From positions 51,289 to 115,288 of the forward strand of contig NZ_PQWB01000017.1 of the NCBI RefSeq assembly GCF_002924365.1: a stretch of DNA of 64,000 nt, given 5' to 3'. Source of the DNA: Chromobacterium alticapitis. Its GTDB lineage: Bacteria; Pseudomonadota; Gammaproteobacteria; Burkholderiales; Chromobacteriaceae. Shown here in pieces: positions 36,951-45,775 of the stretch; position 1 is the stretch's first letter, and each line of letters begins with the position of its first letter. A model generated the notes under the pieces. The model was not told the origin of the DNA. It saw only the letters and a list, made by a program, of their open reading frames with translations, and did not search any database. The position numbers were made by a program, and so were the translations under genes.

Positions 36951-39900
36951 AGGCCGGCGTCTCCTTTCAGCAGCGCCAGCAGCGCGTCGGCGTCCAGCTT
37001 GGCGCTGACTTCGCCGCCTTCCAGCAGGCTGTCGGCCAGATCCCGCTTCTTGGCGTGCAAGGCGACGATCTGTTCCTCTATGGTGTGTTCCGCCACCAGC
37101 CGGTACACCGTCACCGGTCTTTGCTGGCCCATGCGGTGGGCGCGGTCCGACGCCTGGTCTTCCACTGCCGGGTTCCACCAGGGGTCCAGGTGAATGACGT
37201 AGTCGGCGGCAGTGAGGTTGAGGCCGGTGCCGCCGGCTTTCAGGCTGATCAGGAAGATGTCGCCTTCGCCTGCCTGGAAGGCGTCGATGCGGGTCTTGCG
37301 CTGCTTGGCGCTGGTGGCGCCGTCCAGGTATTGATAGGCGATGCCGCGGCGGTCCAGGTATTCGCGCACGATGGCCAGGTGGTCGACGAACTGGCTGAAG
37401 ATCAGCGCCTTGTGCTTGTTTTCCAGCAGTTCTTCTATGATCTCGGCGCAGGCGGCCAGCTTGCTGCCCGGCAGCTCGCTGTCTTTCAGCGCCAGTTTGG
37501 GGTGGCAGCAGAAACGGCGCAGACGGGTGATTTCGGCCAGCACCTGCAGCGGCTGGCTGTCCTCGCCGGGCAGGGCGGCCAGCTTGTCCACGGCCTCCTG
37601 GCGCAGGGCTTCGTACAGATGCATTTCGTCGCGGCTCAAGGCCACTTTGTGGGTGATCTCGGTGCGCGGCGGCAATTCGTCCAGCACCTGGTTTTTGTTG
37701 CGGCGCAGGATGAAGGGCTGGATCAGCGCCTTGAGCGCCTTGCGCGCGGCGGCGTCGCCGTTTTCTATCGGCGCGGCGAAGCGCTGGCTGAAGCCGTCCT
37801 GGCTGCCCAAGAGGCCCGGGTTGAGGAAGCGGAACAGGTTCCACAGCTCGCCCAGATGGTTTTCCAGCGGCGTGCCGCTGACCGCCAGCCGGAAGTCGGC
37901 GTTCAGCGCCATGGCGGCCTGCGAGCGTTTGGTCTGCGCGTTCTTGATCGCCTGCGCCTCGTCCAGCACCGCGCTGCGCCAATGCTGGGCGGCGAACGCC
38001 TCCGCCTCTTGCTGCAGCAGGCCGTAGCTGACCACCACCAGGTCGAAGGGGCCCAGCCCGGACAGGTCGCGGGTTTGCTGGTAGGCCCGTACTTTCAGGG
38101 TGGGCGCGAAGCGGGCGGTTTCCGCCAGCCAGTTCATGGCGACCGAAGTCGGCGCCACTACCAGCTGCGGTCCGCTAGGCGCGCGCTCCAGCAGCAACGC
38201 CAGGGTTTGCACCGTTTTGCCCAGGCCCATGTCGTCGGCCAGGCAGGCGCCCACGCCCCAGCGCGCCAGCCGCGACAGCCAGTGGTAGCCTTCCAGCTGG
38301 TAGTCGCGCAGCTCGGCTTGCAGGGTGGAGGGAAGGGCCGGGCGCCAGTCGCGCAGCGATGCCAGCCTTTGCTGTTGCTGCTGCCAGTCCTGGTCCGCCT
38401 CGAAGGCGCCGGCTTCGGTTTGCAGTTCGGCCAGCAGCGGCGCGGTCAGCGCATGCAGGCGCACGCCGCGCTCGCCGTCGCCGTCGGCCAGCAGGGCCAA
38501 TTGCTCCAGGCGGCGGCGCAGGCTTTCGCCCAGCGCCAGCCAGTCGCCCTCGCCCAGTTTGACGAAGCGGCCGCGGCTGTGGCGGATCAGTTGCAGCAAC
38601 TGGCGCAGCTGCAGCACCGCGCCGTCGTCCAGCGTCACTTCGCCGGCCAGCTCGAACCAGCCGCCGCGCGATTGCAGGGAGAAGCGCATGCCGTCGAGTT
38701 CGCGCCGGCCCTGGATGCGCATGCGCTCGCCTTCCGGCCACACGCATTCCAGCATGTCGCGGTCTACGGCATGCAACTGGCTGAGCATTTCCAGCGCGGC
38801 CTGCGGGTCGTCCAGTTGCCATTCGCGGCCATCGCTGTCTGCCAGTAGCAGGGCTGGGCAGGCTGCTTCCACCGTCTTCAGCGCCGCCTTTTCCGCCTTG
38901 AGGTTGCGCATCGCTTGCACCGGCCTGCCGTCTTGTTCGCCCAGCACGTTTTCCATGCCGCGGCCCGGTTGCTGCCAGCCGCCGCCGGGCAAGGGCCGCA
39001 CCAGCAGTTGCAGGCGCAGGCCCTCGTCCAGCGGCAGCAGGTGGGCGTACAGCTTGCCGTCGGCCGGCACGCTGTCGATGTGGGCGGCCAGCTCCGGCAG
39101 GTCGGAGTGTATGGGCAGCAGCGGGGCGATGCCGCTGATGGCGTGGATCAACTGGCTTTTGCCCTGTTGGGGAATGCACAGTTCTTTGCCGACGATGGCG
39201 GCGATTTGCCGCGCTTCGTCGCTGACGGGGTAGACCAAGAGCCGGGTGGGCGTTTCCTTTTCCCAGACCAGGGCGCTGTCGGGCCGGATCTGGGCCGGCA
39301 GCATGCGCAGCCGGATCTGGCCGGCGGCCTCTTTCAGCTGCAGCGCGACCTCGGCTATGGCCACGTCCAGCCGCGTGTCCGGCGCATCGGCCCAATACAC
39401 CGCCGGGTGGCCCGCCAGCGCGGGCAGCGCGGGCTCGCTGTCCAGCGCGTAGTGGGCGCCGCCGTAGTAGTAGTCGTAGTCTTGCCGGATGTGGCTGATG
39501 ACCTGCTTATCCTGCTCCAGCAGGTAGTCGAAGCTGTCGGTTTCCTCGCGCAGACGCTTGAGCGCCACGGCGCGGCCCTTGCTCCATTGGCCTTTGGCGG
39601 ACAGTTTCTGTTCGCGCGGTTCCAGCGTCGGACCGCCGCGGCCCAAGGCCAGCAGCCAGGCCAATCGAGATTCCGCCGCCGGCTTGTCCGGTTTCTCGGC
39701 CGGCTTGCCCAGCAAGGCTAGGGCGTTCAGCGCATGCTGCCAGGCTTCCTGCTTCTGGTGCAGTTGGAACCAGGGCGTCAGCTTGCGCTGCTGGTGCCAG
39801 TCCGGCAGCGCGCGCGGCTGGCCGAACTGCGCCTCCATCAGCGCGTCGATTTCCTGGACCGCCAGCTCGTAGCCGTCGCGGCGCAGCTGGGCGGCGAAGG

Positions 39901-41041
39901 TTCGCAGCGCGTCTTCCCATTGCGGCGAGCGCGCGCCCGTATCGTCCAGCCAGTAGCGCAGCGCGGCGCAGGCCAGGCCGTCCAGGCCGCGCAGGCGCGG
40001 CAGGTGGTCCAGCGTCACATTGCCGTTGCCTTCGCTCTGCGATTGCAGGCGCTGCAACAGCGGATAGGCCTCGCCGTATTGATGCTGCATGCCGTGCTTG
40101 ATCAGCTGGGCAAGGGTCTTGTTGCCGGCGATGTCGTCCTTGGCCACCAGCGCCAGCGCGTACAGCAGATTGAGGTCCGGCGGCAGCTCCAGCTTGCGCT
40201 TGCGGGTTTGCGCGCGAACCTGGCTGATCCAGGATTCTATGGCTTGCAGGGCCTCGTCAACCTGGCCCTGCATCAGGGACAAGATGACGGCCGGCGTCAG
40301 TGCCAGGCCCTCCGGGCAGATTTCGCCAAGCAAATCCAGCTCGCCGCGCCAGATCGCCAGCAGGCCGGCGGCGTCTTGCAGCGGCAGCATGTCTTGAAAC
40401 GTCGTCTCGAATTTGCCGACGGCGTATTGGTAGGCCGGCGCGACGGCTTGCATGTCCCAGCTCTGGCGCAGCAGCAGGGGGAGGAGCAAGGCGGTCTGGG
40501 TGATAGCCGGCAGCGTTTCCAACAGCTGGCGGCCGGCATCGTCGGCCAGCAGCAACTCCGCCAGCGGCGGATATTGCTTCATCTGATTGTGGGACTCCCA
40601 TGTCGGCAGCCAGCGCATCAGGGTCTCGACGTCGCCCTCCAGCAGCGCCTGCCACAGCTCCAGCGGGCAGCTCTCCGGCCCGGGCGAACCCCAGCCGCGT
40701 CGCTGGCTATCCAGGTAGGCCTGGAATCCGCTTTTCCAACGGCCAAGCGCGCCGCTCCGCCACAGGCCAAGCAAGGCCTCGTTGTGATGCCGGCGCCGCA
40801 AGCGGTACAGACCGGCCTGGCTCAGGCTCAGCCAATCCTGCGCCAGCAGTTCGTCCAGGGGGCCGGCCAGCGAGGCGTTATCGAGCTGGCGGGTGGCGCT
40901 GGCGCGCAGGCCCAGGCTTTTAAGAATGGCGAGCAGGGCGGTTTTGTTGCGGCCGGCCAGCGACATCAGCAGGGCAAACAGAACCGCTTGCTGGATTTCG
41001 CCGAGGGCGTCGAAGCGGGCGGTAAGCGAATGATCGGGCAT
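36947..41041 (-). CDS. SNF2-family DNA-dependent ATPase/helicase, long form (first of a tandem pair)
   Basis: The 1364-residue protein begins MPDHSLTARFDALGEIQQAVLFALLMS. Residues 1 to about 480 form a helical region absent from the downstream paralogue; residues about 500-900 align loosely with the paralogue's N-terminal half; the last about 460 residues are the Snf2 motor: LRDYQLEGYHWLSRLARWGVGACLADDMGLGKTVQT, LDEAQAIKN, VSGTPLENHLGELWNLFRF and GGTGLNLTAADYVIHLDPWWNP with QASDRAHRMGQQRPV. The two motors are very similar, so the pair arose by duplication. Possible roles are transcription/replication-conflict remodelling, recombination or defence; no nuclease or methylase gene lies beside them. 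Confidence 0.92.
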   Translation of the reverse strand: MPDHSLTARFDALGEIQQAVLFALLMSLAGRNKTALLAILKSLGLRASATRQLDNASLAGPLDELLAQDWLSLSQAGLYRLRRRHHNEALLGLWRSGALGRWKSGFQAYLDSQRRGWGSPGPESCPLELWQALLEGDVETLMRWLPTWESHNQMKQYPPLAELLLADDAGRQLLETLPAITQTALLLPLLLRQSWDMQAVAPAYQYAVGKFETTFQDMLPLQDAAGLLAIWRGELDLLGEICPEGLALTPAVILSLMQGQVDEALQAIESWISQVRAQTRKRKLELPPDLNLLYALALVAKDDIAGNKTLAQLIKHGMQHQYGEAYPLLQRLQSQSEGNGNVTLDHLPRLRGLDGLACAALRYWLDDTGARSPQWEDALRTFAAQLRRDGYELAVQEIDALMEAQFGQPRALPDWHQQRKLTPWFQLHQKQEAWQHALNALALLGKPAEKPDKPAAESRLAWLLALGRGGPTLEPREQKLSAKGQWSKGRAVALKRLREETDSFDYLLEQDKQVISHIRQDYDYYYGGAHYALDSEPALPALAGHPAVYWADAPDTRLDVAIAEVALQLKEAAGQIRLRMLPAQIRPDSALVWEKETPTRLLVYPVSDEARQIAAIVGKELCIPQQGKSQLIHAISGIAPLLPIHSDLPELAAHIDSVPADGKLYAHLLPLDEGLRLQLLVRPLPGGGWQQPGRGMENVLGEQDGRPVQAMRNLKAEKAALKTVEAACPALLLADSDGREWQLDDPQAALEMLSQLHAVDRDMLECVWPEGERMRIQGRRELDGMRFSLQSRGGWFELAGEVTLDDGAVLQLRQLLQLIRHSRGRFVKLGEGDWLALGESLRRRLEQLALLADGDGERGVRLHALTAPLLAELQTEAGAFEADQDWQQQQQRLASLRDWRPALPSTLQAELRDYQLEGYHWLSRLARWGVGACLADDMGLGKTVQTLALLLERAPSGPQLVVAPTSVAMNWLAETARFAPTLKVRAYQQTRDLSGLGPFDLVVVSYGLLQQEAEAFAAQHWRSAVLDEAQAIKNAQTKRSQAAMALNADFRLAVSGTPLENHLGELWNLFRFLNPGLLGSQDGFSQRFAAPIENGDAAARKALKALIQPFILRRNKNQVLDELPPRTEITHKVALSRDEMHLYEALRQEAVDKLAALPGEDSQPLQVLAEITRLRRFCCHPKLALKDSELPGSKLAACAEIIEELLENKHKALIFSQFVDHLAIVREYLDRRGIAYQYLDGATSAKQRKTRIDAFQAGEGDIFLISLKAGGTGLNLTAADYVIHLDPWWNPAVEDQASDRAHRMGQQRPVTVYRLVAEHTIEEQIVALHAKKRDLADSLLEGGEVSAKLDADALLALLKGDAGL

Positions 41042-41109
41042 GAAAAAGGCCGTCGGACAAATGTCGGACGGCCATTATGCCAGAGGTCCGCGCGGCGGAC
41101 CGGGCGGAC

Positions 41110-42393
41110 TCAGCCCGCGACGCGGGCGAACGCGCGGCCGGCGGCGGCGATGGTCTGCTCGATCATTGCATCGGTGTGGGCGATGGAGACGAAGCCGGCC
41201 TCGTAAGCCGAAGGCGCGAAGTAGATGCCCTCGTCCAGCATGGCGTGGAAGAAGCGCTTGAAGCGTTCGATGTCGCAGCCGGTGGCCTCGGCATAGGACT
41301 TGGGCGCCTTGTCGCTGAAGTAGAAGCCGAACATGCCGCCCACGCTGTCGGTGGACAGCGTGACGCCGGCTTTCATCGCCTCTTCCGCCAGGCCCTGGGC
41401 CAGGCGGGCGGTGCGGTTGCCCAGCGTTTCATAGAAGCCCGGTTGCTGGATCAGCTTTAGCGTGGCGAGACCGGCGGCGACGGACAGCGGGTTGCCGGAC
41501 AGGGTGCCGGCCTGATAGACCGTGCCCAGCGGCGCGATCTTGCCCATGATGTCGGCGCGGCCGCCGAAGGCCGCCAGCGGCATGCCGCCGCCCACCACCT
41601 TGCCCAGCGTGGTCAGGTCCGGCGTGATGCCGTGCAGGCCCTGGGCGCAGCCCTTGGCCACGCGGAAACCGGTCATCACTTCGTCGTAGATCAGCACCGC
41701 GCCGTGTTTTTCCGTCAGGCCGCGCAGCGCCTGGACGAACTCTTGCGACGGCTGGATCAGATTCATATTGCCGGCGATGGGCTCCAGGATGACGCAGGCG
41801 ATCTGGTCGCCGATCTCGGCGAAGGTGCGCGCCAGCTGTTCCACGTCGTTGTACTGCAGCACCAGCGTGTGCTTGGTGAAATCGGCTGGCACGCCGCCGG
41901 ACGAGGGGTTGCCGAAGGTCAGCAGGCCGGAGCCGGCCTTGACCAGCAGGCTGTCGGAATGGCCGTGGTAGCAGCCTTCGAATTTGACGATCAGGTCGCG
42001 GCCGGTGAAGCCCCGCGCCAGGCGGATGGCGGTCATGGTCGCCTCGGTGCCGGACGACACCAGGCGGACCTGCTCGACGGAGGGCAGCAGTTTGCAGATT
42101 TCCTCGGCGATCACCACTTCGCCCTCGGTCGGCGCGCCGAAGGACAGGCCGCCCACGGCGGCGTCCTGCACCGCCTTCACCACGTCCGGATGAGCGTGGC
42201 CGACGATGGCCGGGCCCCAGGAGCCGACGTAGTCCAGATACTGTTTGCCGTCGGCGTCCCAAAAGTAAGCGCCTTCGGCGCGGGCGACGAAGCGCGGCGT
42301 GCCGCCGACTTGGCCAAAGGCGCGCACCGGCGAGTTGACGCCGCCGGGGATCACTTTTTTGCCACGTTCAAACAGTTCCAGATTGCGGGACAT
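41110..42393 (-). CDS. hemL: Glutamate-1-semialdehyde 2,1-aminomutase
   Basis: HemL makes 5-aminolevulinate in the C5 pathway. The 427-residue PLP enzyme begins [26 protein letters not shown], and has [56 protein letters not shown] and [18 protein letters not shown] with the Schiff-base lysine. Length and motifs are typical. A GC hairpin (GGTCCGC/GCGGACC, 41084-41100) follows the stop. Two perfect DnaA boxes lie upstream. Confidence 0.97.
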   Translation of the reverse strand: MSRNLELFERGKKVIPGGVNSPVRAFGQVGGTPRFVARAEGAYFWDADGKQYLDYVGSWGPAIVGHAHPDVVKAVQDAAVGGLSFGAPTEGEVVIAEEICKLLPSVEQVRLVSSGTEATMTAIRLARGFTGRDLIVKFEGCYHGHSDSLLVKAGSGLLTFGNPSSGGVPADFTKHTLVLQYNDVEQLARTFAEIGDQIACVILEPIAGNMNLIQPSQEFVQALRGLTEKHGAVLIYDEVMTGFRVAKGCAQGLHGITPDLTTLGKVVGGGMPLAAFGGRADIMGKIAPLGTVYQAGTLSGNPLSVAAGLATLKLIQQPGFYETLGNRTARLAQGLAEEAMKAGVTLSTDSVGGMFGFYFSDKAPKSYAEATGCDIERFKRFFHAMLDEGIYFAPSAYEAGFVSIAHTDAMIEQTIAAAGRAFARVAG

Positions 42394-42504
42394 GGTTTTT
42401 CCTTGTCTGGCGGCGTCAGCCGCGGAGTATGAAGGCGCGGCGGCGCGGAGCGGGGCCGCCGTGATGCGGCCATTTTACCCGAGTGGCGGGCGGGATGGGC
42501 GGGG

Positions 42505-42542
42505 TGTGGATAAAATCGGGAATATGGGGTGGTTGTGGATAA
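42505..42542. promoter_or_regulatory. Two perfect DnaA boxes upstream of hemL
   Basis: TGTGGATAA occurs at 42505-42513 and 42534-42542, i.e. two exact complements of the consensus TTATCCACA, same orientation, 29 bp apart, in the hemL-CYTH gap. No other origin features (DUE, dnaA/dnaN genes) are near, so this is more likely a DnaA-regulated promoter or a DnaA-titration site than an origin. Confidence 0.6.
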
Positions 42543-42563
42543 GCGGGTTTGCCCCCTCCCCTG

Positions 42564-42590
42564 GCCCCTCTCCCGCAAGGGGAGAGGGGG
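42564..42590. repeat. Short palindromic CCCTCTCCC/GGGAGAGGG repeat (copy 1)
   Basis: GCCCCTCTCCC-GCAA-GGGGAGAGGGG-type hairpin between hemL and the CYTH gene. The same core recurs inside the 99-bp direct repeats at 62873 and 63215, marking a dispersed intergenic repeat family. Confidence 0.65.
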
Positions 42591-42597
42591 GCGGCGC

Positions 42598-43059
42598 TCA
42601 CCAGCGCGTAAACGGATGCTTGGACAAGTAGGCGTTGGTGAAACGGCCGTCATGGGTGACTTCCTCGCCCAGCCAGGCCGGCTTGTCGAACGGGGTGTCC
42701 TCGCTCGGCAGTTCGATCTCGGCCAGCACCAGGCCGGCGTTGTCGCCGAAGAATTCATCCACTTCCCAGACGAAGCCGCCGCGCTCGATGCGGTGGCGCA
42801 GCTTGTCCACCACCATGGGGCACATCGCGCCCATGATGGTTTGCGCGTCGGCCAGCGGGATTTCATATTCGAATTCATGGCGCGTGACGTCGCTGATATT
42901 GCCCTTCAGCGTCAGCCAGGCCTGCTGGCCCACCACGCGCACGCGCACGGTGCGTTCCTTCTCCACCGACAGGTAGCCCTGGCGGTATTGCACGCCCGGC
43001 GCCAGGCCGCGCCAGGCGTCGCCGCTCACCCGGAATCGGCGTTCGATTTCCAGTGCCAT
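42598..43059 (-). CDS. CYTH-domain protein (triphosphate tunnel metalloenzyme)
   Basis: The 153-residue protein starts MALEIERRFRV, the signature EIERKF-like motif of CYTH/TTM enzymes, followed by RQGYLSVEKERTVRVRVVGQQAWLTLKG, EFEYEIPLADAQ, HRIERGGFVWEVDEFFGDNAGLVLAEIELPSED, giving the alternating charged strands that line the tunnel. Single-domain bacterial members hydrolyse inorganic triphosphate or act on thiamine triphosphate or adenylate substrates; which applies here is unknown. It lies downstream of a small secreted protein gene on the same strand. Confidence 0.9.
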   Translation of the reverse strand: MALEIERRFRVSGDAWRGLAPGVQYRQGYLSVEKERTVRVRVVGQQAWLTLKGNISDVTRHEFEYEIPLADAQTIMGAMCPMVVDKLRHRIERGGFVWEVDEFFGDNAGLVLAEIELPSEDTPFDKPAWLGEEVTHDGRFTNAYLSKHPFTRW

Positions 43060-43079
43060 CGCACTATCCTTTATCTGAA

Positions 43080-43535
43080 TTACGGTTGCGGAGCCGGCGG
43101 CGGGCAAGCCGCCAACGGCTCCAGGTAAAAGGTCAGGCTGCTTAGCTGCGGCTCCACGCCGGAGGCCTCGCTATAAGGGTGAACCTGCAACTGCAAGCCG
43201 CCCAGCAGCATTCTGCTGTCTTCCAGCGCGAGCTGGCTGTCCAGTTTCCGGCTGGAGGCGCCGTCGCGCCAGTCCAGCTTGACGCTCAGCAGCGGCCGGC
43301 TCAGGCCGCGATCAGCCTGCAGGCGGCCGGACACCGACAAGGTGGCGGCCGCCTCGTAGACGGCGCCGGCGAAGCGGCCGTCGGCGGCCAGGCACAGCGT
43401 CAGCGGCTTCAGCGCCTCGCCGTCGCGTTCCACGCTGAGCCGCAGCGCAGCCGGATGCGGCGGGGCGGCAGGGCGAGTCGCGGCCGTCGCGAAAGCGGTT
43501 GCCAGCATCAAGCTGGCGGCTAATGGGATTTTCAT
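43080..43535 (-). CDS. Secreted protein of unknown function
   Basis: A 151-residue product with a Sec signal peptide (MKIPLAASLMLATAFATAA). The mature part is soluble, contains ALRLSVERDGEALKPLTLCLAADGRFAG, GRLQADRGLSRPLLSVKLDW and a Pro-rich end (ACPPPAPQP), and has two cysteines. I do not recognise the family. It lies 14 bp downstream of hemJ and 20 bp upstream of the CYTH gene on the same strand, so it may be co-expressed with them. Confidence 0.7.
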   Translation of the reverse strand: MKIPLAASLMLATAFATAATRPAAPPHPAALRLSVERDGEALKPLTLCLAADGRFAGAVYEAAATLSVSGRLQADRGLSRPLLSVKLDWRDGASSRKLDSQLALEDSRMLLGGLQLQVHPYSEASGVEPQLSSLTFYLEPLAACPPPAPQP

Positions 43536-43549
43536 GCGCGTCTCCCGGC

Positions 43550-43981
43550 TCAGAATGGCTTGACGACCACTAGGATCACGATGGCCAGCAGCGCGAACAC
43601 CGGCAGCTCGTTGAACACGCGGAACCAGACGTGGCTCTTGCGGTTGCGGCGCGCGGCGAAGTCGGCGTACAGCCTGGCGCAATAGCCGTGGTAGGCCATG
43701 AGCAGCGCCACCAGCGCCAGCTTGGCGTGCAGCCAGCCGCCGGCGATGCCGAAACCCAGCCACAGCCACAGGCCGCAAGCGATGGCCAGCGCGGCCAGCG
43801 GCGTCATGAAGCGCAGCAGTTTCCTCGCCATCAGCAGCAGGCGGTCGTATTCCATCGGATGGCCGGCCTGGGCCAGGTTGACGAACAGCCGCGGCAGGTA
43901 GAACAGGCCGGCGAACCAGGAGACGACGAAGAAGATGTGAAACGCTTTGAGATACAGGTAAGTCACTATGGCTTTATCCAT
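43550..43981 (-). CDS. hemJ: Protoporphyrinogen IX oxidase, HemJ type
   Basis: The 143-residue membrane protein has four helices and the HemJ pattern: YLYLKAFHIFFVVSWFAGLFYLPRLFVNL at the N-terminus (conserved His14 region and the W-x-A-G-x-F-Y-L-P-R-L-F-V run), LLLMARKLLRFMTPLAALAIACGLWL and LHAKLALVALLMAYHGYC with a second conserved His. HemJ is the usual protoporphyrinogen oxidase of bacteria lacking HemG/HemY-PPOX and fits with hemL and hemCDXY in this window. The start ATG overlaps the stop of the broken VOC gene (ATGGATAA). Confidence 0.9.
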   Translation of the reverse strand: MDKAIVTYLYLKAFHIFFVVSWFAGLFYLPRLFVNLAQAGHPMEYDRLLLMARKLLRFMTPLAALAIACGLWLWLGFGIAGGWLHAKLALVALLMAYHGYCARLYADFAARRNRKSHVWFRVFNELPVFALLAIVILVVVKPF

Positions 43982-44345
43982 GAGGTGGCGGAAAACTGCG
44001 CAGGCCGATCAGATTGCCCCAAGGGGCGCGCATTTGGCACATGCGCTGTCCCATTTCGATGTCCATCGGACCTCAGTACCGGGCGGCGCCCAGCGCGGCC
44101 AATTGCGCGGCGCGATGGTCTAGATCGTCGCATCGCCAATACACCACGCTGCCGGCCGCACCGCTGGCTGCCTTGGCGTCGGCCTGGACGATTTCCCGCC
44201 GCACGCCGTCCAGCGCCAGGCAGGCGAAGTCGAATGCGGACAATGCCACTCGGCGGGCCGGAGGGAAGGCTTGTTGATACCCGTTCAAGCCGGCGCGCCA
44301 GTCCGAGACGTGGATCCGCACCGCGGCGATGGGACAGAGGCTCAC
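43974..44345 (-). pseudogene. VOC/glyoxalase-like protein interrupted by an in-frame TGA
   Basis: The frame starts MSLCPIAAVRIHVSDWRAGLNGYQQAF and runs 90 residues to a TGA at 44073-44075 (after ALGAARY). Beyond it the same frame continues GPMDIEMGQRMCQMRAPWGNLIGL and ends with TAA at 43974-43976. The post-stop part is the conserved C-terminus of VOC proteins (RY-x-GP ... G-x-R-x-x-x-x-x-D-PWGN-x-x-G), so one nonsense change, e.g. CGA to TGA, splits a 123-codon gene. The downstream part has the metal-site region, so the truncated 90-residue product is probably inactive. It overlaps the yjbR-like gene by 4 bp and hemJ by 8 bp, showing it was a genuine operon member. Sequencing error is the main alternative. 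Confidence 0.75.
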
Positions 44346-44698
44346 GCCTGCTCCCCATATTGACCGCGCAAAGCCTTGGGTAGTTTCCGCAAAACCAGTT
44401 CGCGCGAGCGCGCGATGCCCTGGCGCAGCTCATCGGGCGACAGCGCTTCGGTGTCGCTCACCTGTATCCAGCGCGCGCGGGCCAGATAAGGCGCCGGCCG
44501 CGCGCCGGGCAGGCCGGACAGCATCAGGAAATCCTCGTCGGCCACCTTATAACTGAGCGCGCCGCCACCGCACAGCAGGAACATTTTTCCGCCTATGCTG
44601 GCTACGCGCTCGCTGCCCCATTTGACGTCGAAGCTGGCGCCGGGCAGGGCGCAGGCGTAGGCCAGCAGGTCGTCGAGCACGGCGGCGGGCAATGGCAT
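44342..44698 (-). CDS. MmcQ/YjbR-family protein
   Basis: The 118-residue protein has the compact CyaY-like YjbR fold: YACALPGASFDVKWGSERVASIGGKMFLLC, SYKVADEDFLMLSGLPGARPAPYLARARWIQV and a helical end SPDELRQGIARSRELVLRKLPK. The W-x-x-x-x-x-ASIGGKMF pattern is typical. The fold is associated with DNA binding, but the function is not established. It overlaps the VOC pseudogene by 4 bp and lies 3 bp after the M48 lipoprotein gene. Confidence 0.88.
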   Translation of the reverse strand: MPLPAAVLDDLLAYACALPGASFDVKWGSERVASIGGKMFLLCGGGALSYKVADEDFLMLSGLPGARPAPYLARARWIQVSDTEALSPDELRQGIARSRELVLRKLPKALRGQYGEQA

Positions 44699-44701
44699 GG
44701 C

Positions 44702-45526
44702 TCAGCCTTTCCTGGGTGCGGCCTGGTATAGCGGCCAGACCTGCGGGATGCGGGCCTGCAGGTCGCGGATGCGGGTGGGGCCGGACGGGTGGGTGGACAG
44801 GAATTCCAGGTCGTTGCCGTTGCCGGCCGCCTGCATCTTCTGCCAGACGTTGACTGCGGCGTTCGGGTCGTAGCCGGCGCGGGCCATCAGCTCCAGGCCC
44901 ATGATGTCGGCCTCGGATTCCATCGTCCGGCTATGCGGCTTGTTCAGCGTCACGTCCGTCACCAGCGAGGCCAGCTTCATCTGGTCCGCGTTGAGGCCGG
45001 CTAGCGCGCCAAGCAGGGACAGCCCGGCCTGCTGCACATAGGCCTGGCTCATGTTCTCGCGCGTGTGCTCGCGCAGCGCGTGCGAAATCTCGTGGCCGAT
45101 CACCGCCGCCAGTTCGGCGTCGCTGAGCTTGAGCTGTTGGATCAGGCCTGTGTAGACCATGATCTTGCCGCCGGCCATGGCGTAGGCGTTCATGTCGTCG
45201 GTGGAGAGCACGTTCACTTCCCAGCGCCAGGCGCGGGCGTCCGGGCGGAAGGCCGGGGTTTGGGCGATCAGCCGCTGCGAGACGCGGCGCACCCGCGCCG
45301 TCAGCGGCGGATCGACATTGAGCTTGCCCGCCGCGCGCGCCTGCTGCAGCTGCTGCGCATAGGCCTGGGCCGACATCTGCTCTACTTCCTGGCTGGACAG
45401 CAGCATGCTCTGGCCGCGGTTGACGCCGACGGCGCCGCCCGAGGTGGTGGCCACCTGGGCGCAGGCAGCCAGGCCAGCGGCCAACAGCGCGCCGCCCAGC
45501 CAGCGTTTCCAACGATTGCGCATCAT
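44702..45526 (-). CDS. M48-family metalloprotease lipoprotein
   Basis: The 274-residue product has a lipoprotein signal (WLGGALLAAGLAACAQ, lipobox LAAC) and an M48 domain: DDMNAYAMAGGKIMVYTGLIQ, the zinc motif HEISH (with AAVIGHEISHALREHTREN), and ESEADIMGLELMARAGYDP with the third zinc ligand Glu. It resembles LoiP/YcaL-type periplasmic proteases that degrade misfolded outer-membrane proteins. Rubredoxin lies 10 bp upstream on the same strand. Two adjacent ATGs exist at the start. Confidence 0.92.
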   Translation of the reverse strand: MMRNRWKRWLGGALLAAGLAACAQVATTSGGAVGVNRGQSMLLSSQEVEQMSAQAYAQQLQQARAAGKLNVDPPLTARVRRVSQRLIAQTPAFRPDARAWRWEVNVLSTDDMNAYAMAGGKIMVYTGLIQQLKLSDAELAAVIGHEISHALREHTRENMSQAYVQQAGLSLLGALAGLNADQMKLASLVTDVTLNKPHSRTMESEADIMGLELMARAGYDPNAAVNVWQKMQAAGNGNDLEFLSTHPSGPTRIRDLQARIPQVWPLYQAAPRKG

Positions 45527-45536
45527 GTTTGCCCGG

Positions 45537-45701
45537 TCAGATTTCCACCATCTGGAAGTCGTCCTTGCGCGCGTCGCAATCCGGACAGGTCCAGTTGGGC
45601 GGCAGGTCCTCCCAGCGGGTGTTCGGCGGAATGCCGTCTTCCGGTCGGCCGGTGGCCTCGTCGTAGATGAAACCGCAGATCAGACACATCCAAGTACGCA
45701 T
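45537..45701 (-). CDS. Rubredoxin
   Basis: The 54-residue protein begins [18 protein letters not shown] and ends with [19 protein letters not shown], giving the two C-x-x-C knuckles (MCLICG and TCPDCD) that bind one iron. The central [12 protein letters not shown] is the standard rubredoxin loop. It carries electrons for oxidoreductases such as alkane hydroxylases or ROS reductases. The start is the ATG with GAGG 8 nt upstream; a longer frame upstream is spurious. It is divergent from thiD. Confidence 0.95.
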   Translation of the reverse strand: MRTWMCLICGFIYDEATGRPEDGIPPNTRWEDLPPNWTCPDCDARKDDFQMVEI

Positions 45702-45775
45702 CGCATCGCCCTCGTGTTCGGATAAAATGGGTATTCTAAATCTTGCCAACGCAATAAGACAGAAGAGGTTTGCCC

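Noticed and set aside
36951-37982. Upstream extension of the short SNF2 gene giving 1251 codons
   Set aside because: The extension is the +1 frame of the upstream SNF2 gene and is Arg/Pro/Gly-rich; the GTG overlapping the upstream stop is the natural start.
37055-38848. 597-codon open frame on the plus strand opposite the SNF2 gene
   Set aside because: Antisense shadow of the helicase motor; no recognisable motifs.
42500-42545. Chromosomal replication origin
   Set aside because: Two DnaA boxes alone, without an AT-rich unwinding region or dnaA/dnaN/gidA genes, are not enough.
44073-44075. TGA in the VOC gene as a selenocysteine codon
   Set aside because: The position normally holds Arg or another ordinary residue in VOC proteins, no SECIS-like hairpin or selenocysteine genes are seen, and a simple nonsense mutation explains it.
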